This document shows positions 7,756 to 15,530 of a stretch of 25,664 nucleotides of DNA, in pieces (the first letter of the stretch is position 1; every line of letters begins with the position of its first letter). The stretch comes from CAYVKM01 sp964452045 (lineage in GTDB: Bacteria > Calditrichota > Calditrichia > RBG-13-44-9), in the NCBI GenBank assembly GCA_964452045.1, contig CAYVKM010000052.1, positions 1 through 25,664 on the forward strand, read 5' to 3'. The notes beneath the pieces were generated by a model, which saw only the letters and a list, made by a program, of their open reading frames with translations, had not been told where the DNA came from and did not search any database. The translations under genes and the position numbers were made by a program.

Positions 7756-8931
7756 ATGCCAAAATATCCGGATTTTGCCGAGCGAGTCGATCGGGTTCCG
7801 GCATCAGTCTTTGAAAAATTCCGTCCCAAGATGAAAGAAAAGGGACCCTTTCTGATCCATCTGCATATTGGTGATACCTATATGCCACCCGCCTATGAGC
7901 TTCCGATGGATGCAGCGTTTCTGAAGAAACGCCCATATTTTAACCGTTATTGTAATACCTTTGGGGTGGAGCGTTTCCGCAGGGTGTTGGTGGACAAGTT
8001 GTCCGAGGATAATGGATTTTCTGTTAATGTGGACAACCTACTGGCCACCAGTGGTGCCACCAATGCGCTGAGTGCTTCGGTGATGACTTTGTTAAATCCG
8101 GGTAATGAAATACTGGTCCTCACCCCCTGCTGGCCATTTTTCCCGGGAATGGTAAAATTGGCGGATGCAAAGGTTGTGGAAGTCCCGTTCTATGTAAAAT
8201 TGTATGAAAAACCGGAATTAAATATCGATGAATATTTACAATCCCACCTCACCCAGCGAACCGCTGCCATTTATCTGAACACCCCCAATAATCCCAGCGG
8301 GAAAGTGCTCAACCAGAACCAACTTAATAGTTTGGCCCGGTTCGCCAGGCAAAATCACCTGTGGATTATATCCGATGAGGCCTATGACGGATTGCTTTTC
8401 GATGGCCGCAAAAATATTTCCATTGCCACACTTCCGGGGATGTTCGGCCAAACTATTTCAATTTTTACCTTTTCAAAATCTTTTATGTTTTCTGGATTAC
8501 GCCTTGGGTATCTGGTTGGCGATCATCAGTTGGTGCAGTCGGTTAACAAAACTATGGTTCACCAGCTGTACAGTCCGTCAACCCTATCCCAGTATATGAT
8601 GGTGGAACCGGTGAAACAGCGGCATACTTGGATTCCCGGGCTCTGCCGGCAGTACCAGGATCTTCGGGATATGTTCTGTGAGAAGATGAAGGTAAAAGTG
8701 CAATCTCCGGAAGGCACCTACTTCCTTTTCTTCCCGATCGAGGAATATCTGGCCGGGCGAGATTACTGGGAGGTAATTGATGCCTTCCTAGAAGAAGGGG
8801 TTTCGGTGGCCCCGGGTGGTGATTTTGGTGCGGATTTCGACCATTATATCCGGATTTGTTTTACCGGTGAACCTCCGGAAAGACTGGAAAAGGCGATAGA
8901 ACGATTGAATAGTGTTCTGTTACTAAAATGA
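7756..8931 (+). CDS. Class I/II PLP-dependent aminotransferase
   Basis: Cytoplasmic fold-type I aminotransferase, 391 aa. The cofactor residues are visible: N179 in NTPNNPSG, D207 and Y210 in SDEAYDG, Schiff-base K241 in FSKSFMFSGLRLGY and R249 just after; an Arg near the C terminus (YIRICF) would bind the substrate carboxylate. Substrate preference cannot be read from the sequence; aspartate, aromatic and glutamine/methionine-type enzymes share these motifs. GGAG at 7742-7745 precedes the ATG. The next gene, a nitrilase-family amidase, starts 27 bases after the stop, so the two are very likely an operon, which would fit a glutamine transaminase and omega-amidase pair. Confidence 0.9.
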   Translation: MPKYPDFAERVDRVPASVFEKFRPKMKEKGPFLIHLHIGDTYMPPAYELPMDAAFLKKRPYFNRYCNTFGVERFRRVLVDKLSEDNGFSVNVDNLLATSGATNALSASVMTLLNPGNEILVLTPCWPFFPGMVKLADAKVVEVPFYVKLYEKPELNIDEYLQSHLTQRTAAIYLNTPNNPSGKVLNQNQLNSLARFARQNHLWIISDEAYDGLLFDGRKNISIATLPGMFGQTISIFTFSKSFMFSGLRLGYLVGDHQLVQSVNKTMVHQLYSPSTLSQYMMVEPVKQRHTWIPGLCRQYQDLRDMFCEKMKVKVQSPEGTYFLFFPIEEYLAGRDYWEVIDAFLEEGVSVAPGGDFGADFDHYIRICFTGEPPERLEKAIERLNSVLLLK

Positions 8932-8958
8932 TTCATTTTATTGAATGGGATATTTGTC

Positions 8959-9759
8959 ATGTTAAAAGTTGGTTTTTATCAGTTTTATCCTCGCTTTGCT
9001 GAGGTGGAAAGCAATCTGAAAAATGTGCTTCAAAAGTTGCAAGAGGTGGAAGCCGATCTCATTGTCCTGCCGGAACTAGCTTTTACCGGTTATCATTTCC
9101 AGGATGCGGCCGAGCTGCTGCCGCTGGCAGAAGATCTTTCCAATAGTAGAATTGTCGAAGCGCTGGGGAAACTTTGCGCCAAGAAAAATATGTATATCGT
9201 TTCCGGCTTTGCAGAAAAAGACAGTGACCGGCTTTACAATTCTGCTGTGCTAATCGGACCGGAGGGGCTGATCCACACCTATCGGAAAATCCAGCTCTTC
9301 CTGAATGAAAAAAATATTTTCCAGCCGGGGAACGTTCCTTTACAGGTTCACAGCATCAAAAATGTAAACATCGGAATGATGATCTGTTTCGACTGGATTT
9401 TTCCGGAGGTGGCGCGTAGCTTAACCCTTCTTGGAGCGGATATTATCTGCCATCCCTCAAATTTGGTTTTGAGTTATTGCCAGAGATCCATGATTACCCG
9501 CTGTATTGAAAATAATGTCTTCGCCATCACCTGCAACCGGTATGGTGCTGAGCGGCGCCCGCATGGTACCTTGAAATTCACCGGAAAAAGCCAGGTTGTT
9601 GCGCCCCTCGGGAAGTTACTCTACCGGGCAAAATCGCAAATGGATGATCTGTTTATCACAGAAATCGATCCTGCATTGGCCCGGGATAAAAAAATGACTG
9701 AACTGAATGATCTGATGCAAGACCGTAGACCGGAATATTATCAAAAAATTTGTCAATGA
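8959..9759 (+). CDS. Carbon-nitrogen hydrolase (nitrilase superfamily)
   Basis: Amidase of 266 aa, cytoplasmic, hydrolysing a C-N bond through a thioester. The Glu-Lys-Cys triad is intact: E39 in VLPELAFTGY, K110 in TYRKIQLF and C143 in MMICFDWIFPEVAR. I chose ATG 8959, which has GGGA at 8947-8950; the longer frame would use TTG 8941. The protein could be an omega-amidase working with the aminotransferase just upstream, an N-carbamoylputrescine-type amidase, or another family member; the motifs do not separate these. Confidence 0.9.
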   Translation: MLKVGFYQFYPRFAEVESNLKNVLQKLQEVEADLIVLPELAFTGYHFQDAAELLPLAEDLSNSRIVEALGKLCAKKNMYIVSGFAEKDSDRLYNSAVLIGPEGLIHTYRKIQLFLNEKNIFQPGNVPLQVHSIKNVNIGMMICFDWIFPEVARSLTLLGADIICHPSNLVLSYCQRSMITRCIENNVFAITCNRYGAERRPHGTLKFTGKSQVVAPLGKLLYRAKSQMDDLFITEIDPALARDKKMTELNDLMQDRRPEYYQKICQ

Positions 9760-9872
9760 TTTATCTGGTTGAAAGGATTTATAATTGTTCTTTGCCGGAA
9801 CTCAAACAATAAACGCAAATTTAATAGACAGCACTTGTCACGCTTTATGAAAATTTGGAAGAAGAGGTTTTT

Positions 9873-11429
9873 ATGGTAAAGAAAAGAATACTATGGGTTG
9901 ATGATGAAATTGAATTTCTGCAGCCGCATATTCTGTTTCTTAAAGAGAGAGACTATGAGGTGAGCACGGCTACCAATGCAGATGATGCTTTGACTGCGGT
10001 AAAAGAACAAAATATTGACCTGGTACTTTTGGATGAAATGATGCCGGGTAAAGATGGACTGACCGCTCTCGGTGAGATTAAGCGTTTTAAACCGGGTTTA
10101 CCTGTAATCATGATTACCAAAAATGAAGAAGAGAGCCTGATGGAAGATGCCATCGGTTCCAAGGTGGATGATTACCTGACCAAGCCGGTGAATCCCAGCC
10201 AGATCCTGATGGCCTGCAAAAAATTTCTGCAATCCCGTGATATTTCCCAGAAACGGATGACTGAATCGTCCTCCAAACGAATCAGCGAAATTGCCATGCG
10301 CCTGATGGAGCCGATGGATTATGAAGATTGGACCGAAATGTACCTCCAGCTTACCAACTGGGATCTGGAACTGGATGGAGTTCCCGAGCAACAAATGCGC
10401 GATGTAATATACGATCAGCGCAAAGAATGCAATGTTGAATTTGGTAAGTATATCGATAAGAATTACATGGACTGGATCCACGGAAAATCGGAGAAACCCA
10501 AACTTTCGGTGGATATTGTCAAGGATTATATTTTCCCCGATGTCAACCGGGGTCACAAAGTTGTCTTTATTGTGATCGATTGTCTTCGTCTGGACCAGTG
10601 GTTAACCCTGGAACCGTTTTTCTATGATTACTTTAATATCAGCAAGGATTACTACTATTCCATTCTGCCGACTGCAACGCCCTTTGCCCGGAATGCCATT
10701 TTCAGTGGACTGTATCCCCTGGATATTGAGCGACGCTACCCCGAGCTCTGGGCGCAGGGAGAAGACGACGATTATTCCCGCAACCGGTATGAAGATAAAC
10801 TAATGTACGATCAGTTGCGGGTGTTAGGGTCAAAACTGAAGAGTGAACCCAAATACGTCAAGATTTTGAATGCGGATGAAGCGCGTAATGTTGAGAAAAA
10901 TCTGATCAGCTATCTGGATGCCCCCATGCTGAGCATTGTGATCAATTTTGTGGATATTCTGGCCCACAGCCGGTCCGATCTGCCCATTCTGAAAGAAATT
11001 GCTCCGGATGAACCCTCCTATCGTTCTTTAACCCGTTCCTGGTTCGAACATTCGGCGGTTTATAATATTTTCAAAATTTTGGCGAATCAGGGGGTTAAGA
11101 TCGTGCTGACCAGCGATCATGGGAGTATCCGCTGTCTGCGCGGTACAAAAGTAATCGGGGATCGGGAAGCCAGCACCAATCTTCGCTACAAATTCGGCCG
11201 GAATCTGAAGATCGAGCCCAAGAACGCTTTATTTGTTAAAAATCCCAAAGATTTTAAACTGCCTCAGCGCAATTTTAACATCAACTATATTATTGCCAAG
11301 GAAGATTACTATTTTGTTTACCCAACCAACTATCATAAGTATCTGGCATATTACCGGGACAGTTTTCAACACGGCGGCATTTCCATGGAAGAAATGATTT
11401 TGCCGGTAGTTCATTTGCAGCCCAAATAA
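9873..11429 (+). CDS. porX: PorX-type response regulator with PglZ phosphodiesterase domain
   Basis: 518 aa, two modules. The N-terminal receiver has the acidic pair D10-D11, phospho-acceptor D54, T82 and K104. A helical linker leads to a PglZ domain of the alkaline phosphatase superfamily with its metal and active-site residues: D236 (VIDCLRLDQ), T269 (TATPFAR), D361 and H365 (NFVDILAH), D415-H416 (TSDHG) and H500 (QHGG). In Porphyromonas and Flavobacterium, PorX controls the type IX secretion system and its PglZ domain cleaves oligonucleotides. No PorY kinase or T9SS component is in view. ATG 9873 sits 5 bases after a GGAAGAAGAGG box; the longer frame would need TTG 9855. tsaE follows 56 bases later, the arrangement common in Bacteroidota. 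Confidence 0.9.
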   Translation: MVKKRILWVDDEIEFLQPHILFLKERDYEVSTATNADDALTAVKEQNIDLVLLDEMMPGKDGLTALGEIKRFKPGLPVIMITKNEEESLMEDAIGSKVDDYLTKPVNPSQILMACKKFLQSRDISQKRMTESSSKRISEIAMRLMEPMDYEDWTEMYLQLTNWDLELDGVPEQQMRDVIYDQRKECNVEFGKYIDKNYMDWIHGKSEKPKLSVDIVKDYIFPDVNRGHKVVFIVIDCLRLDQWLTLEPFFYDYFNISKDYYYSILPTATPFARNAIFSGLYPLDIERRYPELWAQGEDDDYSRNRYEDKLMYDQLRVLGSKLKSEPKYVKILNADEARNVEKNLISYLDAPMLSIVINFVDILAHSRSDLPILKEIAPDEPSYRSLTRSWFEHSAVYNIFKILANQGVKIVLTSDHGSIRCLRGTKVIGDREASTNLRYKFGRNLKIEPKNALFVKNPKDFKLPQRNFNINYIIAKEDYYFVYPTNYHKYLAYYRDSFQHGGISMEEMILPVVHLQPK

Positions 11430-11485
11430 ATTAAAATAGGAATTACAGGTACGGAACAAACAAAATTGATTCAATAAAGCGTAAG

Positions 11486-11926
11486 ATGTTTCTGCTGGAA
11501 AAAATAGTTCATTCTCCGCAACAGTCCGAAAAAATTGCCAGACAATTGGCGGAAAAGTTGAATCCCGGTGATGTGGTAGCTCTCTATGGGGAACTGGGTA
11601 CCGGTAAAACTTTTTTGGTGAAAGCAATCTGTCGTTTTTTTAAAATGAGTCAGGAAGCGACCAGCCCCTCTTTTACCATCATCAACGAGTATTTTAACCA
11701 GCGGGGACTGTACATCTATCATTTCGATTTTTACCGGCTGGAAAATGAAGCTGAATTGCAAAACCTCGGTTTAGATGAGTTTTTTTATGCTGACTATATT
11801 TGTATGATTGAATGGCCTGAGAAAATACAAAACTATATGCCGGAATCCCGCTGGGAGGTTTATCTCGATTTTGTTGATGACGAACCAGAGGCCCGCAAGA
11901 TCAGGATTGAAAAAAAAGGTGATTGA
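11486..11926 (+). CDS. tsaE: tRNA t6A biosynthesis ATPase TsaE
   Basis: ATPase subunit of the complex that puts threonylcarbamoyl on A37 of ANN-decoding tRNAs. 146 aa. Walker A GELGTGKT (35-42), SPSFTIINEY (60-69), YHFDFYRL (78-85) and EWPEK (109-113) are the family blocks. The ribosome-binding site is weak. Its TGA shares one base with the ATG of tsaB (TGATG), so translation of the two is probably coupled, and both products act in the same complex. Confidence 0.95.
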   Translation: MFLLEKIVHSPQQSEKIARQLAEKLNPGDVVALYGELGTGKTFLVKAICRFFKMSQEATSPSFTIINEYFNQRGLYIYHFDFYRLENEAELQNLGLDEFFYADYICMIEWPEKIQNYMPESRWEVYLDFVDDEPEARKIRIEKKGD

Positions 11927-12618
11927 TGATAAATCTGGAAAAAGAAATATATCTGCTGGGAATAGAGGCCAGCGGTCTGACCTCAGCAGTTTGCCTATCC
12001 CGGGAGGATCAACTTCTGGGAATGGTTTCGCTCAACATCCGGAATATTCACTCCCGTAAGCTGGCGGCAATCACCCGGGAACTTCTGGATCATACCGGTC
12101 TAAAATTTACGGATTTATCCGGAATCATCTTGTCTGCCGGGCCCGGTTCATTTACCGGTTTGAGAATTGGGTACAGCCTGGCAAAGGGATTGGCCCATCC
12201 GCTCAATCTTCCCCTGATCGAAGTCCCCACCCTGGATATCTGGGCTCATCAGAACGGCAGAACAGGCCTGCCGGTTTTATCGGTGATTGATGCCCATCGG
12301 GAGGAGATATTTTGCGCGAAGTATTCCTGGCAGGAAAACGATTTGAAAAGGATAAATGATTATCAGCTCATTCCAATCGCATCGCTTACAAAATACATCG
12401 CGGAAAAAACCGTAATCGTTGGCGGTGATCTGCTGAAATTAAAAGCTGAAATTGGCGAGCTGCTTGGTGAACGGGCCGTTTTTCCCTATCCGATAGAGCA
12501 AGACCCCGATTGTCATTCGCTCTGTTATCTTGGATATAATAAATTTGTCAATCAGGAAACGGTGAGTGCAAACGATTGTGAGCCAATGTATATGCGGGCT
12601 TTTAAAGGGGTAATGTGA
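11926..12618 (+). CDS. tsaB: tRNA t6A biosynthesis protein TsaB
   Basis: ASKHA-fold partner of TsaD in t6A formation, 230 aa. LLGIEASG near the start and the signature GPGSFTGLRIG (72-82) followed by SLAKGLAHPLNLPLIEVPTLD identify it; DAHREEIF (122-129) matches the family's second block. The start is ATG 11926, overlapping the tsaE stop by one base; a TTG at 11923 is unlikely. The gene is full length, but its last 38 bases are part of an 84-bp direct repeat, and the rimI head that follows is cut off after 15 codons by the insert. Confidence 0.95.
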   Translation: MINLEKEIYLLGIEASGLTSAVCLSREDQLLGMVSLNIRNIHSRKLAAITRELLDHTGLKFTDLSGIILSAGPGSFTGLRIGYSLAKGLAHPLNLPLIEVPTLDIWAHQNGRTGLPVLSVIDAHREEIFCAKYSWQENDLKRINDYQLIPIASLTKYIAEKTVIVGGDLLKLKAEIGELLGERAVFPYPIEQDPDCHSLCYLGYNKFVNQETVSANDCEPMYMRAFKGVM

Positions 12619-12661
12619 TGCACATACGCCGGATGACCCTGGAAGATCTGAATGATGTGGC
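12578..12661 (+). repeat. Direct repeat, left copy: tsaB end plus rimI start
   Basis: This 84-bp stretch spans the last codons of tsaB, the TGATG junction and the first codons of rimI. It matches 13945-14028 at 78 of 84 positions. The six differences all fall at third codon positions and leave both proteins unchanged (EPMYMRAFKGVM stop, and MHIRRMTLEDLNDV). Homology stops abruptly at 12662. Confidence 0.95.
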
Positions 12662-12689
12662 TACTAGTGTTTATTCAGTTTTTTATTAG
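12618..12689 (+). pseudogene. Truncated rimI head left of the insert
   Basis: Starts as rimI (MHIRRMTLEDLNDVA) and then runs into insert sequence, reaching a TAG after 23 codons. It retains the normal coupling to the tsaB stop, so ribosomes would still enter it and make a useless 23-residue peptide. The intact rimI is at 13985. Confidence 0.9.
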
Positions 12690-12816
12690 TATACAGCAGT
12701 TCTTTGTGGTAAATGATGAAAGGAACTATTATTTATATCAAAAAGAAATTAATGAGATTTATAAATTAAATGTTCTTAAGTTCCGTTATATTTTTAGACT
12801 TAAAATATCAAAATGA
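12667..12816 (+). pseudogene. Possible gene remnant at the left end of the insert
   Basis: From the insert junction to the TGA at 12814-12816 one frame stays open for about 50 codons (GTG at 12667, no Shine-Dalgarno site) in very AT-rich DNA. The product reads ...FFVVNDERNYYLYQKEI... and ends RLKISK. It stops 36 bases before the next gene on the same strand. It looks like the tail of a truncated gene, but chance cannot be excluded and I recognise no family. Confidence 0.3.
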
Positions 12817-12852
12817 ACATCAAAAGTTTATAAGGATCCGTCAGTATAAGAG

Positions 12853-13809
12853 ATGACTAAGAAAATTATTTTTATCATACTTATCATTCACTTTTCAATT
12901 ATCTCGAATGTATACGCCCAATTTGAATATCAAATACTCTCGGATATTCAGATAGGGGAAAAAGATAACCAAGTAAAAATTGCTGATCTTTTAGACTGTT
13001 TGGATTTTGAGATATCTGGCGAAAAAGTTTATATTGTTGATTTTCCATCAAATTGTATAAAAGTCTTCAATTTTGATAATGACTATCTATTTAAAATTAA
13101 AATCCCTACAAATCATATTATGAGAATTTATAGTATTCGAGATTATCTGGTTATAATTTCGGACGAACCAGCAATATTTTTAACAGATTTGCATGGAATA
13201 GTATTAAATAAAAAGGTTATTAAAGAACAGCGTGTACATATTTGCAGTACATTTTTTTATAAAAATCTAATTTTTTTACCTAAAGGACAACAACAGTGGG
13301 GAAGTATCCGGGAAGATATGATTCTTTATGAAATATTCCTTCCTGATACTTCCCACTCGAATAAATTTTCAATACAAAAATCGGAAGTATTACAAAATTC
13401 TTATAATCCTGTCATGAATTTTAATTTTTTTCCAATTGAAAGAGAGCATCAAAAATATTTGAAGAAATTAAAATATACGGAAATTAATAGTCAATCAGTA
13501 GATTATATACTATTTTCAATAGATCCAGAAGAATATTTAAAGCCACCTACATTTTACATTTATACAAAACATGATTCCTCTTTCAAAAAAATTGGAATCT
13601 TACCGGAAGAACAAATTGGTTCAGTTTGGGCAGGAGGCTTTGGATATAGAACTAAAATATATCAGAATAAGCTGTATTTTCTGGGTATAAAAAATAAAGA
13701 AGAATATTTTAACATTGAAAGTAAGATTATAAAATATATAATAATAAGTAGTCTTGATCTTAACCAATTGAAAGATTTACCAGCCATTAATTCACCGTGG
13801 CAAAATTAA
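12853..13809 (+). CDS. Exported protein, possibly 6-bladed beta-propeller, in the insert
   Basis: 318 aa, function unknown. A signal peptide (MTKKIIFIILIIHFSIISN, then VYAQ) predicts export. The mature part repeats short strands of the form 'visible hydrophobic pair, turn, phrase like KVYIVDFPSNCIKVFNFD', which resembles the 6-bladed beta-propeller proteins abundant in Bacteroidota; this assignment is tentative. Codon use is strongly AT-biased (ATA, AAA, AAT, TTT), unlike tsaB and rimI on either side, which supports transfer. There is only a weak AAGAG before the ATG. No partner gene is in the insert. Confidence 0.75.
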   Translation: MTKKIIFIILIIHFSIISNVYAQFEYQILSDIQIGEKDNQVKIADLLDCLDFEISGEKVYIVDFPSNCIKVFNFDNDYLFKIKIPTNHIMRIYSIRDYLVIISDEPAIFLTDLHGIVLNKKVIKEQRVHICSTFFYKNLIFLPKGQQQWGSIREDMILYEIFLPDTSHSNKFSIQKSEVLQNSYNPVMNFNFFPIEREHQKYLKKLKYTEINSQSVDYILFSIDPEEYLKPPTFYIYTKHDSSFKKIGILPEEQIGSVWAGGFGYRTKIYQNKLYFLGIKNKEEYFNIESKIIKYIIISSLDLNQLKDLPAINSPWQN

Positions 13810-13944
13810 CTTTATTGTGTTGTCTTTATTATCATCAAGATTATTAAATAACTAGAAACTAACGCGATATTTGCTTTTACCTGTTTTATAAACCAAGCCA
13901 ACCATATGAAATTTTAGGCATAAAAAAAGTAATGTTTGTATTTG

Positions 13945-14028
13945 GTGAACCAATGTATATGCGGGCATTTAAGGGAGTAATGTGATGCACATTCGCCGGA
14001 TGACCCTGGAGGATCTGAATGATGTGGC
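13945..14028 (+). repeat. Direct repeat, right copy: tsaB end plus rimI start
   Basis: Second copy of the junction. It opens abruptly inside the tsaB tail (the fragment EPMYMRAFKGVM and its TGA at 13983-13985) and continues into the intact rimI gene. Compared with 12578-12661 it has six silent differences, for example GCA for GCT, AAG for AAA, GGA for GGG, and ATT for ATA. Confidence 0.95.
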
Positions 14029-14440
14029 CGATCTGGAGCGTCAGATATTTGTTGATCCCTGGTCCCGTAAAAGTTTTGAATTTGAGGTGAGCAATAATCA
14101 GTTTTCCTTTCCCCTGATTCTTGAAGATCAAAATAAAATAGTTGGCTATGCGGTAATCTGGAGAATTTATGAAGAGTTCCATATTGCCAATCTGGCCATT
14201 CTCCCCGAACATCAGGGAAAAAAATTCGGAAAGTTTTTTCTGCAACAGATCTTAAAAAATACTGATGAGTGCAAATACGCAATTCTGGAAGTCCGGGAGA
14301 GCAACCACAAAGCGATAAAGCTTTATGAAAAATTCGGATTCAGGGTCATTATGAAGCGGGTTAAATATTACAGGAATGGTGAGACCGCTCTGGTGATGCA
14401 AAAAATTTTCAACCAGGGAGATAATCCGGAAAGTGAATGA
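13985..14440 (+). CDS. rimI: Ribosomal protein S18 alanine N-acetyltransferase-like GNAT
   Basis: GNAT-fold acetyltransferase of 151 aa that in E. coli acetylates the N-terminal Ala of S18. The acetyl-CoA loop is NLAILPEHQGKKFGK, with the Q-x-x-x-x-G pattern, and the family block LEVRESNHKAIKLYEKFGF follows. ATG 13985 overlaps the TGA of the tsaB tail copy, reproducing the normal coupled junction; a GTG at 13982 is in frame but not needed. Because the insert now separates it from tsaB, it no longer receives ribosomes from the tsaB frame, and its transcription must cross or start in the insert. Confidence 0.9.
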   Translation: MHIRRMTLEDLNDVADLERQIFVDPWSRKSFEFEVSNNQFSFPLILEDQNKIVGYAVIWRIYEEFHIANLAILPEHQGKKFGKFFLQQILKNTDECKYAILEVRESNHKAIKLYEKFGFRVIMKRVKYYRNGETALVMQKIFNQGDNPESE

Positions 14441-14550
14441 TAGGATAAATATCTGACTTGCAAAACGATTTAACCATTATTTATCGGGAAACAAAGTTTT
14501 TGATATTACTGAGATTTATGATTAATTTATAAAAATTTTGCGGAGATTTG

Positions 14551-15423
14551 ATGGATTGGTTTAAGAAGAAAAAAGGGATTTCCACTGTTGAGAAAAAACT
14601 CCTGCCTGATGGCTTGTGGATAAAATGTGAGAAATGCGGGGAGATTGTCTATCGGAGTCAATTGGAAACCCGGATGAATGTTTGTCCCAAATGTAACTAC
14701 CACTTCCGGGTAAATTCCCGGCAATACATTCAATACCTTTTTGACAAGGACAGCTTTGAAGAATTTGGCCAGGATATAGCGCCGGGTGATCCGCTGAAAT
14801 TCAGAGATAAAAAACGATATACCGACAGGTTGAAAGAAGCCCAGAAGAACACCGGAATGAAAGATGCCGTTGTTACCGGTTATGCCACCATAACCGGACA
14901 TCGGGTGGTGGGCGCGGTAATGGATTTTACCTTTATCGGTGGCAGCATGGGTTCGGTGGTGGGGGAAAAAATTGCCCGCGCAACCGATGTGGCCCGGGAG
15001 GAAAAATTGCCGTTGATCATTGTTTCTGCTTCCGGGGGTGCCCGGATGATGGAAGGTGCGCTATCTCTGATGCAGTTAGCTAAAACCAGCGCTAAATTAG
15101 CCCAGCTTAGCGAAGAAGGTATTCCCTTTATCAGTATACTGACCGATCCGACCACCGGGGGCACCACCGCCAGCTTTGCCATGCTGGGGGATGTTCAGAT
15201 TGCCGAACCGGATGCCCTGATTGGTTTCGCCGGGCAAAGAGTTATCAAGCAAACCATCGGACAGGATTTACCGGAGGGATTTCAACGGGCGGAATTTCTG
15301 AAAGAACACGGATTTGTCGATATGATTGTGGACCGGGCGGAGATGCGCGAAGCTGTGGGCAAAATTTTAGAGATTCTCTGGCCGAATAAAAAGCAGGTAG
15401 AAACTGAAGAGAAAAAGAAATAA
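14551..15423 (+). CDS. accD: Acetyl-CoA carboxylase carboxyltransferase subunit beta
   Basis: Beta half of the carboxyltransferase that moves CO2 from biotin to acetyl-CoA, the committed step of fatty-acid synthesis. 290 aa. The N-terminal zinc finger has C26, C29, C45 and C48 (CEKCG...CPKCN). The crotonase-fold part shows SASGGARMMEG, DPTTGGTTASFAMLGD and FAGQRVIKQT. GGAG at 14542-14545 favours ATG 14551 over the TTG at 14548. accA is not in the window. Confidence 0.97.
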   Translation: MDWFKKKKGISTVEKKLLPDGLWIKCEKCGEIVYRSQLETRMNVCPKCNYHFRVNSRQYIQYLFDKDSFEEFGQDIAPGDPLKFRDKKRYTDRLKEAQKNTGMKDAVVTGYATITGHRVVGAVMDFTFIGGSMGSVVGEKIARATDVAREEKLPLIIVSASGGARMMEGALSLMQLAKTSAKLAQLSEEGIPFISILTDPTTGGTTASFAMLGDVQIAEPDALIGFAGQRVIKQTIGQDLPEGFQRAEFLKEHGFVDMIVDRAEMREAVGKILEILWPNKKQVETEEKKK

Positions 15424-15530
15424 CATTTTTCAGGTAAAACATTTTTCCTCTGCCGCACCTCCAAAAAAGTGACTCAAATTCTTCAAATGACAAATTGTTT
15501 ACTAATTTCTATTTTTAATCTGGAGCAATG

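Larger units (their letters stand above)
12662..13944 (+). mobile_element. AT-rich insert splitting tsaB and rimI
   Basis: This 1,283-bp block is much more AT-rich than both neighbours and is bounded by the two 84-bp repeat copies. It holds one complete gene (12853-13809), a possible gene remnant on its left, and about 135 bases of featureless sequence on its right. No transposase, integrase, terminal inverted repeat or short target duplication is visible, so 'mobile element' here means acquired DNA of unknown mechanism. The whole repeat unit is 1,367 bp (offset between the copies). Confidence 0.7.

Noticed and set aside
9760..9872. Sigma-70 promoter before porX (TTGAAA and TATAAT near 9772-9787)
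   Set aside because: The two boxes are only about five bases apart, far too close to work as -35 and -10.
12662..13944. Insertion sequence or integron cassette at the tsaB-rimI insert
   Set aside because: No transposase or integrase frame, no terminal inverted repeats and no short target duplication; the flanks are an 84-bp coding repeat instead.
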